From assembly GCA_036308445.1 (NCBI GenBank), contig JAXJVS010000052.1, forward strand, positions 1-19,681: DNA of 19,681 nucleotides, given 5' to 3'. Position 1 is the first letter of the stretch. Each line of letters begins with the position of its first letter. A model generated the notes under the pieces. It was not told the origin of the DNA, did not search any database, and saw only the letters and a list, made by a program, of their open reading frames with translations. The position numbers and the translations under genes were made by a program. This stretch comes from MGBC113645 sp036308445. Lineage in GTDB: Bacteria; Bacillota_I; Bacilli_A; Erysipelotrichales; Coprobacillaceae. Of this stretch, positions 6,541-13,180 are shown one piece after another.

Positions 6541-7224
6541 TCAATTCTCTTTATCAATAATCTTATAGCCAATTTCTAAACTATAAAATTCATTTTTACC
6601 AATAATAATATGATCTAAAACCTTTATTCCCATCATATCTCCTAATTTCTTCACATTTTGAGTTAAATCAATATCAGCATTACTAGGACTACTATCCCCA
6701 CTTGGATGATTGTGACATAATATAATAAAAGTACTGTTAACCTGAATTGCTTCCTTAAATATTTCTTTAGCAGTCACTAAACTCATATTTGTAGTACCAA
6801 TAAACAAAGTCTTTTCTTTAATCAATTGACATTTAGTATCTAAACACAAAACAACAAAATGTTCCTGATTTAAAAACATCATCTTATTCTTCATATAATA
6901 ATATATATTATTAGGGTCATTCATTAATACTTTCTTGTATGAAAAACGACTTACTCTTTTTGCTAACTCCAACACACTTAACAATTCAATAGCTTTAGCA
7001 TCTTTAATCCCTTTTATACTTGTTAAAAAAGCATAATTTAACTCAGTTAGATGTTCCATACCACCAATTTCCAATAACAAACGTTGTGCCAACTCTAATA
7101 CATTCTCACGCTTATTACCCGTTCTTAAAATCAAAGCTAACAACTCTACATTATTTAAACTTTCTACACCATAAGCCAAAGCCTTTTCTCTTGGATTTTC
7201 CTCTTTAGGAAGAGTTTTAATCAA
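6541..7224 (-). CDS. radC: RadC/UPF0758 family JAB-domain protein
   Basis: A 227-residue protein. The N-terminal helix-hairpin-helix-like part (about 1-95) is followed by a JAB/MPN domain with an intact metalloprotease-type zinc motif: H171, H173, the PSGD loop and D184 in HNHPSGDSSPSNADI. Despite the name, a DNA repair role is not supported in most bacteria and the true substrate is unknown. The start is TTG at 7224, immediately after the TAG stop of the SPOR gene, with AGGTGAGG in good position. The place between a SpoIIB-type gene and the mre genes matches B. subtilis. Confidence 0.92.
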   Translation of the reverse strand: MIKTLPKEENPREKALAYGVESLNNVELLALILRTGNKRENVLELAQRLLLEIGGMEHLTELNYAFLTSIKGIKDAKAIELLSVLELAKRVSRFSYKKVLMNDPNNIYYYMKNKMMFLNQEHFVVLCLDTKCQLIKEKTLFIGTTNMSLVTAKEIFKEAIQVNSTFIILCHNHPSGDSSPSNADIDLTQNVKKLGDMMGIKVLDHIIIGKNEFYSLEIGYKIIDKEN

Positions 7225-7584
7225 CTATACCTCACCTTCCTTTAAACGTTGCAAAAAACTTTCAGAATCCTCCTGAACATATGCAGGATAACACTTAATA
7301 ATGCCATCAATATTATACTCTTTCTGATATTTCTCAACCTCCTTCAAATCATCAGACAAAAAAGAAAAAACATAATAATAATCATCCTTACTATAATATT
7401 CTGCTTTAATTCCTAATTGCGTTAATTCATCAACTTTTTCATCCTTATTTTCCTGTTTAGAATAAATCCCTACCTGTAATACATAATAATCTTTTTGCAG
7501 ACCATTAATAAAATATGTAAAAATCCCCATAAACATAAAACTCATTAATAAACTTAAAATAAATACTTTCAGCTCCATTTTCAT
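7225..7584 (-). CDS. SPOR-domain membrane protein, SpoIIB-like by position
   Basis: A 119-residue protein: short basic N-terminus, one membrane helix (about 7-30), then a SPOR-type domain (about 34-100, YYVLQVGIYSKQENKDE ... GIKAEYY) and an acidic tail. SPOR domains bind denuded septal peptidoglycan. In B. subtilis spoIIB, a SPOR-domain gene acting at the sporulation septum, lies just upstream of maf-radC, so this is a likely short counterpart; that is inference from position. The start is ATG at 7584 with TAGGAGGG six bases before it; a longer reading from 7641 would overlap the upstream peptide gene and has no ribosome binding site. The binding site is locked inside a perfect hairpin (7592-7618). 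The TAG stop abuts the radC start. Confidence 0.72.
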   Translation of the reverse strand: MKMELKVFILSLLMSFMFMGIFTYFINGLQKDYYVLQVGIYSKQENKDEKVDELTQLGIKAEYYSKDDYYYVFSFLSDDLKEVEKYQKEYNIDGIIKCYPAYVQEDSESFLQRLKEGEV

Positions 7585-7591
7585 AAAAATC

Positions 7592-7618
7592 CCTCCTAAC
7601 ATAAAATATGTTAGGAGG
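7592..7618 (-). terminator. Perfect 12-bp hairpin: terminator that contains the next gene's ribosome binding site
   Basis: On the minus strand CCTCCTAACATA and TATGTTAGGAGG form an uninterrupted stem with a TTT loop. It starts 13 bases after the stop of the double-glycine peptide gene and is followed by GATTTTT, the shape of an intrinsic terminator. The 3' arm is also the Shine-Dalgarno sequence of the SPOR gene and the 5' arm is its exact anti-Shine-Dalgarno. Confidence 0.75.
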
Positions 7619-7631
7619 ATAAACTTTATGC

Positions 7632-7790
7632 CTACTTCCATTCTAAATGAATTAAGTTAGGAATACTAATTCTACCTTTACTAGACTTAATAATTTTATA
7701 AACACTTGCCCCTAAAATACAATAAATAATAATTGTAATAGCTCCACCACCATTAATTTGTTCTTGTTGTTGCAATGTTAATTCTTTCAT
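7632..7790 (-). CDS. Putative double-glycine-leader peptide (bacteriocin/signal-like), 52 aa
   Basis: A 52-residue ORF. The leader MKELTLQQQEQINGGG matches the double-glycine leader type (ELxxxxxxxINGG) that C39-peptidase ABC transporters recognise and remove. Cleavage after NGG (residue 15) would release a 37-residue peptide with a hydrophobic stretch (about 17-31, one cysteine at 24), a basic patch (YKIIKSSKGR) and a C-terminus ISIPNLIHLEWK. AAAGGA lies eight bases before the ATG. It has its own -10 box (TATAAT), the upstream valS unit ends in a terminator, and a strong hairpin follows. No processing transporter or immunity gene is in the window. Likely a secreted bacteriocin-like or signalling peptide; function and expression are unproven. 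Confidence 0.72.
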   Translation of the reverse strand: MKELTLQQQEQINGGGAITIIIYCILGASVYKIIKSSKGRISIPNLIHLEWK

Positions 7791-7818
7791 AGCTACCATC
7801 CTTTCTTTTGTTGCTCCT

Positions 7819-7824
7819 ATTATA
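7819..7824 (-). promoter_or_regulatory. -10 box of the double-glycine peptide gene
   Basis: A perfect TATAAT stands about 30 bases before the peptide start codon. No good -35 box lies 16-18 bases upstream (the nearest TTGATG is only 14 away), so the promoter may be weak or need an activator. Confidence 0.5.
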
Positions 7825-7864
7825 ATATTCTACTTTTTCATCAATTTTTCTTTTTTATATTTTA

Positions 7865-7883
7865 TTTTTCATAATATGAAAAA
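7865..7883. promoter_or_regulatory. 19-bp palindrome upstream of the peptide promoter
   Basis: TTTTTCATA, one central base and TATGAAAAA form a perfect dyad centred about 60 bases before the predicted transcription start of the peptide gene, the usual distance for an activator site. It partly overlaps the valS terminator. It may be an AT-rich coincidence. Confidence 0.35.
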
Positions 7884-7905
7884 AGAAAGTCTTCACGACT
7901 TTCTT
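7879..7905 (-). terminator. Intrinsic terminator of valS
   Basis: AAGAAAGTC, a five-base loop and GACTTTCTT followed by a T run. The 5' arm starts in the valS stop codon. Confidence 0.85.
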
Positions 7906-10525
7906 ATTTCATAGATTCTAATTTTTCCATAGCAGCTTCATATTTAGATTTATAATCTTCTAATTTCTTTCTTTCTAAATCAACTTTAGCCTGAGGTGCC
8001 TTAGATGTGAAATTAGGATTAGAAAGCATACCTTCACAACGTTTAATTTCACCTTGTAATTTCTTTACTTCAGCTTCTAATTTTTGTTTTTCTGCTTCTT
8101 TATCAACATAATCACCTAATTCAATAATTAAAGCATTTCCACCTTTAATCATTTCCATAGCTACATCATTGCTTACTTCTTTATTATAACCACTACATTT
8201 AGCATTACATAACTTCAATACATATGGAGCAATATCATCCAATAAAGCTGGTAATGTTTCTTCTTTAGCATCAATAACATATGCAACCTCAATTGAATTT
8301 TTGATAGTATATGTAGCACGCATATTTCTAATTCCCTTAACAATATCAATCAAATATGTAAACTTATCATTAATTGTATCATTATCAAAATCAGCATTAA
8401 CACTAGGCCACTCAGCAATACAGATAGATTCTTTTAAATGTGGAATAGATTGATAGATTTCTTCAGTTACAAATGGCATAAATGGATGTAATAATCTCAC
8501 TATTGCATTTAATACATATACTAATGTATTTATAGCTGCTTGTTTTGCTTTTTCATCATCACTATTTAAATGCACTTTAGACAATTCAATATACCAAGAA
8601 CAGAAATCATCCCAAATAAAGTTATATAACTCACTTCCAACATTAACAAATTCAAATTTATCCATATTTTCATCTACAGAAACAATAACTTCATTTAAAC
8701 GATTTAAAATCCATTGATCACTTAAATTCAAATAATCAAAAGTTAAATCTTCATATTTCATATCTCCAGGAATATTCATTAATACAAATCTTGCAGAATT
8801 CCATATCTTATTAATAAAGTTCCATGAAGATTCTAATTTTTCTGGAATATATCTTAAATCCATACCAGGAGCAGAATTAGTAGTCAAGAAGAATCTTAAT
8901 GTATCAGCACCATATTGATCAATAACATCCATTGGATCAACACCATTACCTAAAGATTTAGACATCTTTCTTCCTTGTTCATCTCTAATCAAACCATGAA
9001 TCAATACATTTTTGAATGGTCTTTCTTTTGTAAACTCTAATGACTGGAATATCATACGAGAAACCCAGAAGAAAATAATATCATAACCAGTAACTAATGT
9101 ATCAGTTGGGAAATATCTCTTAAATAACTCAGCATCCTCATTAGGCCATCCCATTGTAGAGAAAGGCCATAAAGCACTTGAGAACCAAGTATCTAATACA
9201 TCTTCATCCTGTTTCCAGTTTTCAATATCTGCAGGAGCTGTTTTACCAACATAAACTTCACCAGTTTCTTTATGGTACCAGGCAGGAACACGATGTCCCC
9301 ACCATAACTGTCTAGAAATACACCAATCCTCAATGTTTTCCATCCATTGTTTAAATGTCTTTTCAAATCTTTCTGGTACAAAATTAACTTTACTATCCTT
9401 TAATTGATTTTCTAATGCAGCATTTGCTAATGGTTTCATTTTAACAAACCATTGTTTTGATAAATATGGTTCAACAATAGCATCACTTCTTTCAGAATGA
9501 CCAACCTGATGCATATGTTTTTCAATATGATCAACAACACCTGCAGCTTCGAAATCAGCTACCAATGCTTTTCTACACTCAAATCTATCCATACCAGTAT
9601 ATTTATGACACATCTCATTCATAGTACCATCATCATTCATACAGATTGGCATTGCCAAATTATATTTCTTTGCTAAAGCAAAGTCATTTGGATCATGAGC
9701 AGGTGTACATTTCATAACAGCAGTACCAAAACTCATATCAATATAATCATCAGCCATAATTGGTAAAGCTTCACCATTAGCTGGATTAATAGCATGTTTT
9801 CCTATCAAATGAGTATATCTTTCATCATCAGGATGAACAAATATAGCTTGATCAGCAAACATTGTTTCAGGACGTGTAGTAGCAATAACTAATTCTTCGC
9901 CAGTTTCTTCAACCTTATATTTAAAATAATACATTGCCCCTTCAATTTCTTTATGAATAACTTCAATGTTTGATAAAGCAGTTCTTTGAACTGGATCCCA
10001 GTTAATAATACGTTCTCCCTGATAAATATATCCTTTTTCATATAATTTAACAAAAACTTCTTTAACAGCATCACTTAATCCTTCATCTAAAGTAAATCTT
10101 TCTTTAGAATAATCTAATGATAAACCTAGTTTTTCCCATTGTGCTCTAATGATAGAAGCATATTCTTCTTTCCAAGCCCAAGCTTGTTCCAAAAACTTTT
10201 CTCTTCCTAAATCATAACGAGATATGCCATCTTCTCTTAAACGTGCCTCAACTTTTGCCTGAGTCGCAATACCTGCATGGTCCATTCCTGGTAACCATAA
10301 TGCATCATAACCTTGCATTCTTTTATAACGGATAATCATATCTTGTAAAGTTGTATCCCAAGCATGACCTAAATGTAATTTACCAGTTACATTAGGAGGT
10401 GGAATAACTATAGAATATGGTTTCTTAGTTACATCTCCTGCCTCAAAATACTTTTTATCTAACCAAGTCTGATATTTTCCTTTTTCTACTTCTAAATGAT
10501 TATATTTAGTTGCTAATGTTTTCAT
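7904..10525 (-). CDS. valS: Valyl-tRNA synthetase
   Basis: An 873-residue class Ia synthetase that charges tRNA-Val. The HIGH motif appears as HLGH at 51-54, the editing (CP1) domain spans about 190-350 with TTRPETMFADQAIFVHPDDERY typical of valine/isoleucine enzymes, KMSKS is at 522-526, the anticodon-binding domain follows, and the C-terminal 65 residues form the coiled coil (EAEKQKLEAEVKKL) that is diagnostic for ValRS. Length is normal. The ATG overlaps the stop of the upstream gene (ATGA), so the two genes form one T-box-controlled unit. It ends in a terminator overlapping its stop codon. folC, its usual downstream neighbour in Bacillus, is absent. Confidence 0.98.
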   Translation of the reverse strand: MKTLATKYNHLEVEKGKYQTWLDKKYFEAGDVTKKPYSIVIPPPNVTGKLHLGHAWDTTLQDMIIRYKRMQGYDALWLPGMDHAGIATQAKVEARLREDGISRYDLGREKFLEQAWAWKEEYASIIRAQWEKLGLSLDYSKERFTLDEGLSDAVKEVFVKLYEKGYIYQGERIINWDPVQRTALSNIEVIHKEIEGAMYYFKYKVEETGEELVIATTRPETMFADQAIFVHPDDERYTHLIGKHAINPANGEALPIMADDYIDMSFGTAVMKCTPAHDPNDFALAKKYNLAMPICMNDDGTMNEMCHKYTGMDRFECRKALVADFEAAGVVDHIEKHMHQVGHSERSDAIVEPYLSKQWFVKMKPLANAALENQLKDSKVNFVPERFEKTFKQWMENIEDWCISRQLWWGHRVPAWYHKETGEVYVGKTAPADIENWKQDEDVLDTWFSSALWPFSTMGWPNEDAELFKRYFPTDTLVTGYDIIFFWVSRMIFQSLEFTKERPFKNVLIHGLIRDEQGRKMSKSLGNGVDPMDVIDQYGADTLRFFLTTNSAPGMDLRYIPEKLESSWNFINKIWNSARFVLMNIPGDMKYEDLTFDYLNLSDQWILNRLNEVIVSVDENMDKFEFVNVGSELYNFIWDDFCSWYIELSKVHLNSDDEKAKQAAINTLVYVLNAIVRLLHPFMPFVTEEIYQSIPHLKESICIAEWPSVNADFDNDTINDKFTYLIDIVKGIRNMRATYTIKNSIEVAYVIDAKEETLPALLDDIAPYVLKLCNAKCSGYNKEVSNDVAMEMIKGGNALIIELGDYVDKEAEKQKLEAEVKKLQGEIKRCEGMLSNPNFTSKAPQAKVDLERKKLEDYKSKYEAAMEKLESMK

Positions 10526-11214
10526 CTTTTTTCACCCTCTAATCCTAACATTTCATCAGCTGGAAAATCATCTTCCATCCCTTCATCAATGAAATCTTCT
10601 TTATTTTTTTCAATAAAAGCAGTTAATCTTTCATGCAATCCCAATGATATAACTAAAGTTCTAAATTCATTAGTAAAATCACCAAAGTTATAACGAGAAT
10701 AATCACCCATTTCTAGATCATCGTCATCATCATCTTCATCATTTTCAATAATTTCAGCTAAACGTCTTGCCGCTTTCATTAAATCCCCTAATTCAAGACA
10801 ACCAATTTCATAAAATGCAGTATCTAACATTGAATAAAATGGTTTATAGAAATCTGTTTCAAAAAAAGTTCTCATAGTTGCATCTTTTTGCTTTAATGAA
10901 TCCATAATTTCATAAATAACATATACAACTCTTTCATTATGATTCAAATTCTCATAAACCTTATCATAATCTTCACTTTCTTTTCTTAAAATATGAACTA
11001 TTGCTGCAGTTGATAAATCTTCTCTAGGACATTTTTCCATTTTTTCTCGAGTAAGTATATGATAATAAGCTTTCTTATAATTAAGAATTCTGATTTTTTC
11101 TTTGTTTTCTTTAGAAATTTTGTACCATCTTCTCATAGCTGCAATTATTAATGGTAGAATTGCAACACTTGAAATTAACATTATCATTCCATTACTCATT
11201 GTTGATTGTGACAT
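10522..11214 (-). CDS. Membrane-anchored protein with a DMP19/DUF4375-like domain
   Basis: A 230-residue protein. An N-terminal hydrophobic segment (about 8-27) precedes a basic stretch, then a helical domain (about 65-155) whose pattern NERVVYVIYEIMDSLKQKD ... FFETDF ... FYEIGCLELGDLMKAA resembles the DUF4375/DMP19 fold, in which a conserved ER(x)Vy helix and an IGc/a segment are typical. A run of acidic residues (DEDDDDDDLE, about 158-167) separates it from a C-terminal acidic tail. The function of this family is unknown. GGAGGA lies shortly before the ATG, directly behind the T-box terminator, so expression responds to valine charging. Its stop overlaps the valS start. The domain call is from pattern memory and is moderate. 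Confidence 0.6.
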   Translation of the reverse strand: MSQSTMSNGMIMLISSVAILPLIIAAMRRWYKISKENKEKIRILNYKKAYYHILTREKMEKCPREDLSTAAIVHILRKESEDYDKVYENLNHNERVVYVIYEIMDSLKQKDATMRTFFETDFYKPFYSMLDTAFYEIGCLELGDLMKAARRLAEIIENDEDDDDDDLEMGDYSRYNFGDFTNEFRTLVISLGLHERLTAFIEKNKEDFIDEGMEDDFPADEMLGLEGEKR

Positions 11215-11234
11215 ATTTTCTCCTCCTTATAAAT

Positions 11235-11265
11235 AAAAAGAACATTCGTATAAGGACGAATGTTC
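11235..11265 (-). terminator. T-box terminator
   Basis: GAACATTCGT and ACGAATGTTC form a perfect 10-bp stem with a six-base loop, followed by TTTTT. It overlaps the 3' end of the T-box bulge sequence, as required for the alternative antiterminator fold. Confidence 0.93.
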
Positions 11266-11442
11266 GTGGTACCACCTTAATTCATATCATTAGATATCTC
11301 AAAACTTTAACGCAGTTATACGTGTTTATCTACTGATTTCAACAAACATACTCCGAGGCTACCTTCCATTTATTCATCTATCTCTTTTCACCAGCCAGAG
11401 ACTCTCTAGAAGAATCCAAAATGTACTCCTCCTCATCAACGT
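11235..11442 (-). promoter_or_regulatory. T-box riboswitch, valine specifier (GUA)
   Basis: The leader of the DUF4375-like/valS unit. The antiterminator bulge AAGGTGGTACCACG is at 11278-11265. Stem I can be traced: GAGG (11434-11431) pairs with CCTC (11358-11355), the AGTA motif is at 11427-11424, and the opposite side of the specifier loop reads GAAG-GTA-G, giving the codon GUA at 11362-11360 followed by a purine. AGAGA and GGCTGGTGAAA mark the distal stem I loops. Uncharged tRNA-Val should pair with GUA and with the T-box bulge, block the terminator at 11235-11265 and permit transcription. The specifier agrees with valS downstream. Confidence 0.95.
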
Positions 11443-11448
11443 AATAAC

Positions 11449-11477
11449 ATTTTAACAAAGCCTATTCATCTTGTCAA
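11449..11477 (-). promoter_or_regulatory. Sigma-A promoter of the T-box/valS unit
   Basis: A consensus TTGACA, a 17-base spacer and TAAAAT. The -35 box overlaps the stop codon of the upstream ysxE-like gene. Confidence 0.85.
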
Positions 11478-12406
11478 TGAAATTCTCTTGGCTTTTGTTC
11501 ATCGAGCTGACAACATAGCGATTGAATAGAATCTAAATAATAAAGCAATCTTGATATTTTTATAATATTACTAATCTCATCATCTTCAAAATAAATAATA
11601 GGTGTTATATTAAGCAAACAGCATAATAGAAGTCTTTCTTCCTCATTAAAATGCATAGATTTTAAATAATATTCACTTAAACAATCTAAATCAAACAAAA
11701 TATCCGGTAACTTCTGATAGATATCATAAATATCATAGATTGGCATATCAATATGCATTTTATCTATTGATAATAACTTTTTGGTTTTTAAAGAAATATG
11801 ATCATAATCAAAATGACGATACACCAAACAAACTCTCACACTATTGCAATCACAAACTTTATCCATATATCTTTTCAGATACTCTTGCGCCCGATTCAAG
11901 CTATCAGCTAAACGATAATAATTCAATAAAAACAGCCACTGACTTGGAGAACGATAATAGTTACTCTCACACTGTTCCATTAAAGAATTATAATACTGTA
12001 TTCTTTCATTCATAACACAAGAAATATCCTGATATATTTTTTTGAAATATTCTTTATTCACTTTAACATTATAACAAGACCTAGAATGAATAAACGCTAA
12101 TACTTCAAAATAAAATTTAATTTTAACCTCTTTAAATAAACCATGACTATGTTCTAAAGCTTCCATTATATAAAAATAACAATCATTATAAACAGTCAAT
12201 ATATCATTTTCCTTATTCTTTAAAATAGAAACAAAACAAGACAAGTGAATAGAATCAATATAATCTACTACATCTCTCAAATGATAGTCATCTGTAAATT
12301 TTAAATAATATACACATTGATGACATTTAATTTTATAAACATTTTCATTGACTTTAATAAATCCAAGAATAGAAATACCATAAAAATCCTCTATTAACTC
12401 TTTCAT
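11474..12406 (-). CDS. YsxE/CotS-like spore-coat kinase-fold protein
   Basis: A 310-residue protein with the layout of the CotS/YsxE branch of aminoglycoside-phosphotransferase-fold proteins: N-lobe beta strands (about 1-75, NVYKIKCHQCVYYLKF), a hinge (FYIMEALE, about 78-85) and a helical C-lobe. Where active kinases have HGDxxxxN this one reads YRHFDYDHISL, so catalysis is doubtful. In B. subtilis ysxE follows spoVID exactly as here, and CotS-family proteins are coat components. It starts within the stop of the spoVID-like gene (ATGA) without a clear ribosome binding site, implying translational coupling. No terminator follows; the T-box promoter begins at its stop codon. Assignment rests mostly on position and fold pattern. 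Cysteine and tyrosine content is high, as in coat proteins. Confidence 0.62.
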   Translation of the reverse strand: MKELIEDFYGISILGFIKVNENVYKIKCHQCVYYLKFTDDYHLRDVVDYIDSIHLSCFVSILKNKENDILTVYNDCYFYIMEALEHSHGLFKEVKIKFYFEVLAFIHSRSCYNVKVNKEYFKKIYQDISCVMNERIQYYNSLMEQCESNYYRSPSQWLFLLNYYRLADSLNRAQEYLKRYMDKVCDCNSVRVCLVYRHFDYDHISLKTKKLLSIDKMHIDMPIYDIYDIYQKLPDILFDLDCLSEYYLKSMHFNEEERLLLCCLLNITPIIYFEDDEISNIIKISRLLYYLDSIQSLCCQLDEQKPREFH

Positions 12407-13107
12407 GGAATATAAGGAACAATGATAATATTACCCTCAACAACTTCACGATGACGATTATAATCTTTAATCATATTCTCATCAACATTATATCTAGCAG
12501 CTATTGTATGATAACTATCACCACTTTGAACAATATAAAAATAATAAGTTCCTATATCTTCATCTAAATTTTCTTCGTTATTATTTATCGCTTGTGTTTC
12601 AGGTACAGATGGTTCAATAACCTCTTCAACTTCATCATTCAATTCATTGACCATTTCTTTCTTATCCTCCTCTCTTAACAATGCTTCTATATGAGGTTCT
12701 ATAACTTCTAAAACTTTCTCTGATTCAATCTTTTGAATATCATTTGTTCTCTCTTCATTAACATAAATATGTTTATCTTCATCATCTCTCACCCCATAAA
12801 TATGTGTCTGAATAATTAATTTCAAAACTCCATTTTGTAAAGTATAATCAAAGTCTTCAACTTTCATATGAAAATCTCTTTTATCTTCAATCTTTTCAAA
12901 TTGTGCTAATACATCCAAATCAATATTCTCATGAAACGTATTTCTTTTTTGCCCATCATCATATTCACCATGTATAATAATGCTCCCAATAGCTCTCATT
13001 CCATTGAATTCTATTTTATATTGAATAGATTCATCTACTGATATACTTAAAAGTTCCTTTAAAGGATTATCAAGATTAACCGTCTTATGAAAAAAAATTT
13101 TCTGCAT
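12403..13107 (-). CDS. SpoVID-like spore coat morphogenetic protein with C-terminal LysM
   Basis: A 234-residue protein. The N-terminal domain (about 1-120, LDNPLKELLSISVDESIQYKIEF ... GSIIIHGEYD) resembles the SpoVID N-terminal region, followed by a glutamate-rich linker (about 125-185) and a LysM domain (about 188-234, YIVQSGDSYHTIAARYNVDENMI). SpoVID in B. subtilis directs encasement of the spore by coat proteins, is made in the mother cell and is much longer (about 575 residues), so this is a compact version. No signal peptide is seen, which fits an intracellular coat protein and argues against a wall hydrolase. GAGGAGGAG precedes the ATG, and a sigma-E-like promoter lies just upstream. 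Co-translated with the ysxE-like gene. Confidence 0.72.
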   Translation of the reverse strand: MQKIFFHKTVNLDNPLKELLSISVDESIQYKIEFNGMRAIGSIIIHGEYDDGQKRNTFHENIDLDVLAQFEKIEDKRDFHMKVEDFDYTLQNGVLKLIIQTHIYGVRDDEDKHIYVNEERTNDIQKIESEKVLEVIEPHIEALLREEDKKEMVNELNDEVEEVIEPSVPETQAINNNEENLDEDIGTYYFYIVQSGDSYHTIAARYNVDENMIKDYNRHREVVEGNIIIVPYIP

Positions 13108-13126
13108 AATTTCTCCTCCTCAAAAA

Positions 13127-13154
13127 AATGTATGCAGAAAATATAAAAATATGA
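13127..13154 (-). promoter_or_regulatory. Candidate sigma-E promoter of the spoVID-like operon
   Basis: TCATATT, a 13-base spacer and CATACATT match the B. subtilis sigma-E consensus (KMATATT, CATACANT) at every defined position. The predicted start is near 13121, giving a leader of about 14 bases that opens with the ribosome binding site. It follows directly after the ysxC terminator. Confidence 0.65.
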
Positions 13155-13180
13155 AAAAAAGGATATATCTCTATATCCTT
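13154..13180 (-). terminator. Intrinsic terminator of ysxC
   Basis: AAGGATATA, a GAGA loop and TATATCCTT followed by a T run. The 5' arm overlaps the ysxC stop codon. Confidence 0.85.

Noticed and set aside
7585..7641. Longer start for the SPOR gene
   Set aside because: It would translate the terminator hairpin, overlap the double-glycine peptide gene, and has no ribosome binding site; the ATG at 7584 follows TAGGAGGG closely.
7628..7660. Plus-strand ten-codon ORF after an AGGAGG
   Set aside because: The AGGAGG arises only because the hairpin is symmetric; the ORF is tiny, antisense to the peptide gene and has no promoter in view.
11740..12015. Plus-strand 91-residue ORF inside the ysxE-like gene
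   Set aside because: Antisense shadow of a longer, context-supported gene, without ribosome binding site or recognisable domain; other opposite-strand or offset ORFs inside valS, mreC, radC, ysxC, the TPR gene and the transposase were dropped for the same reason.
12403..13107. LysM protein as a secreted cell-wall hydrolase
   Set aside because: There is no signal peptide or catalytic domain, and the gene neighbours and sigma-E-like promoter point to a SpoVID-type coat protein.
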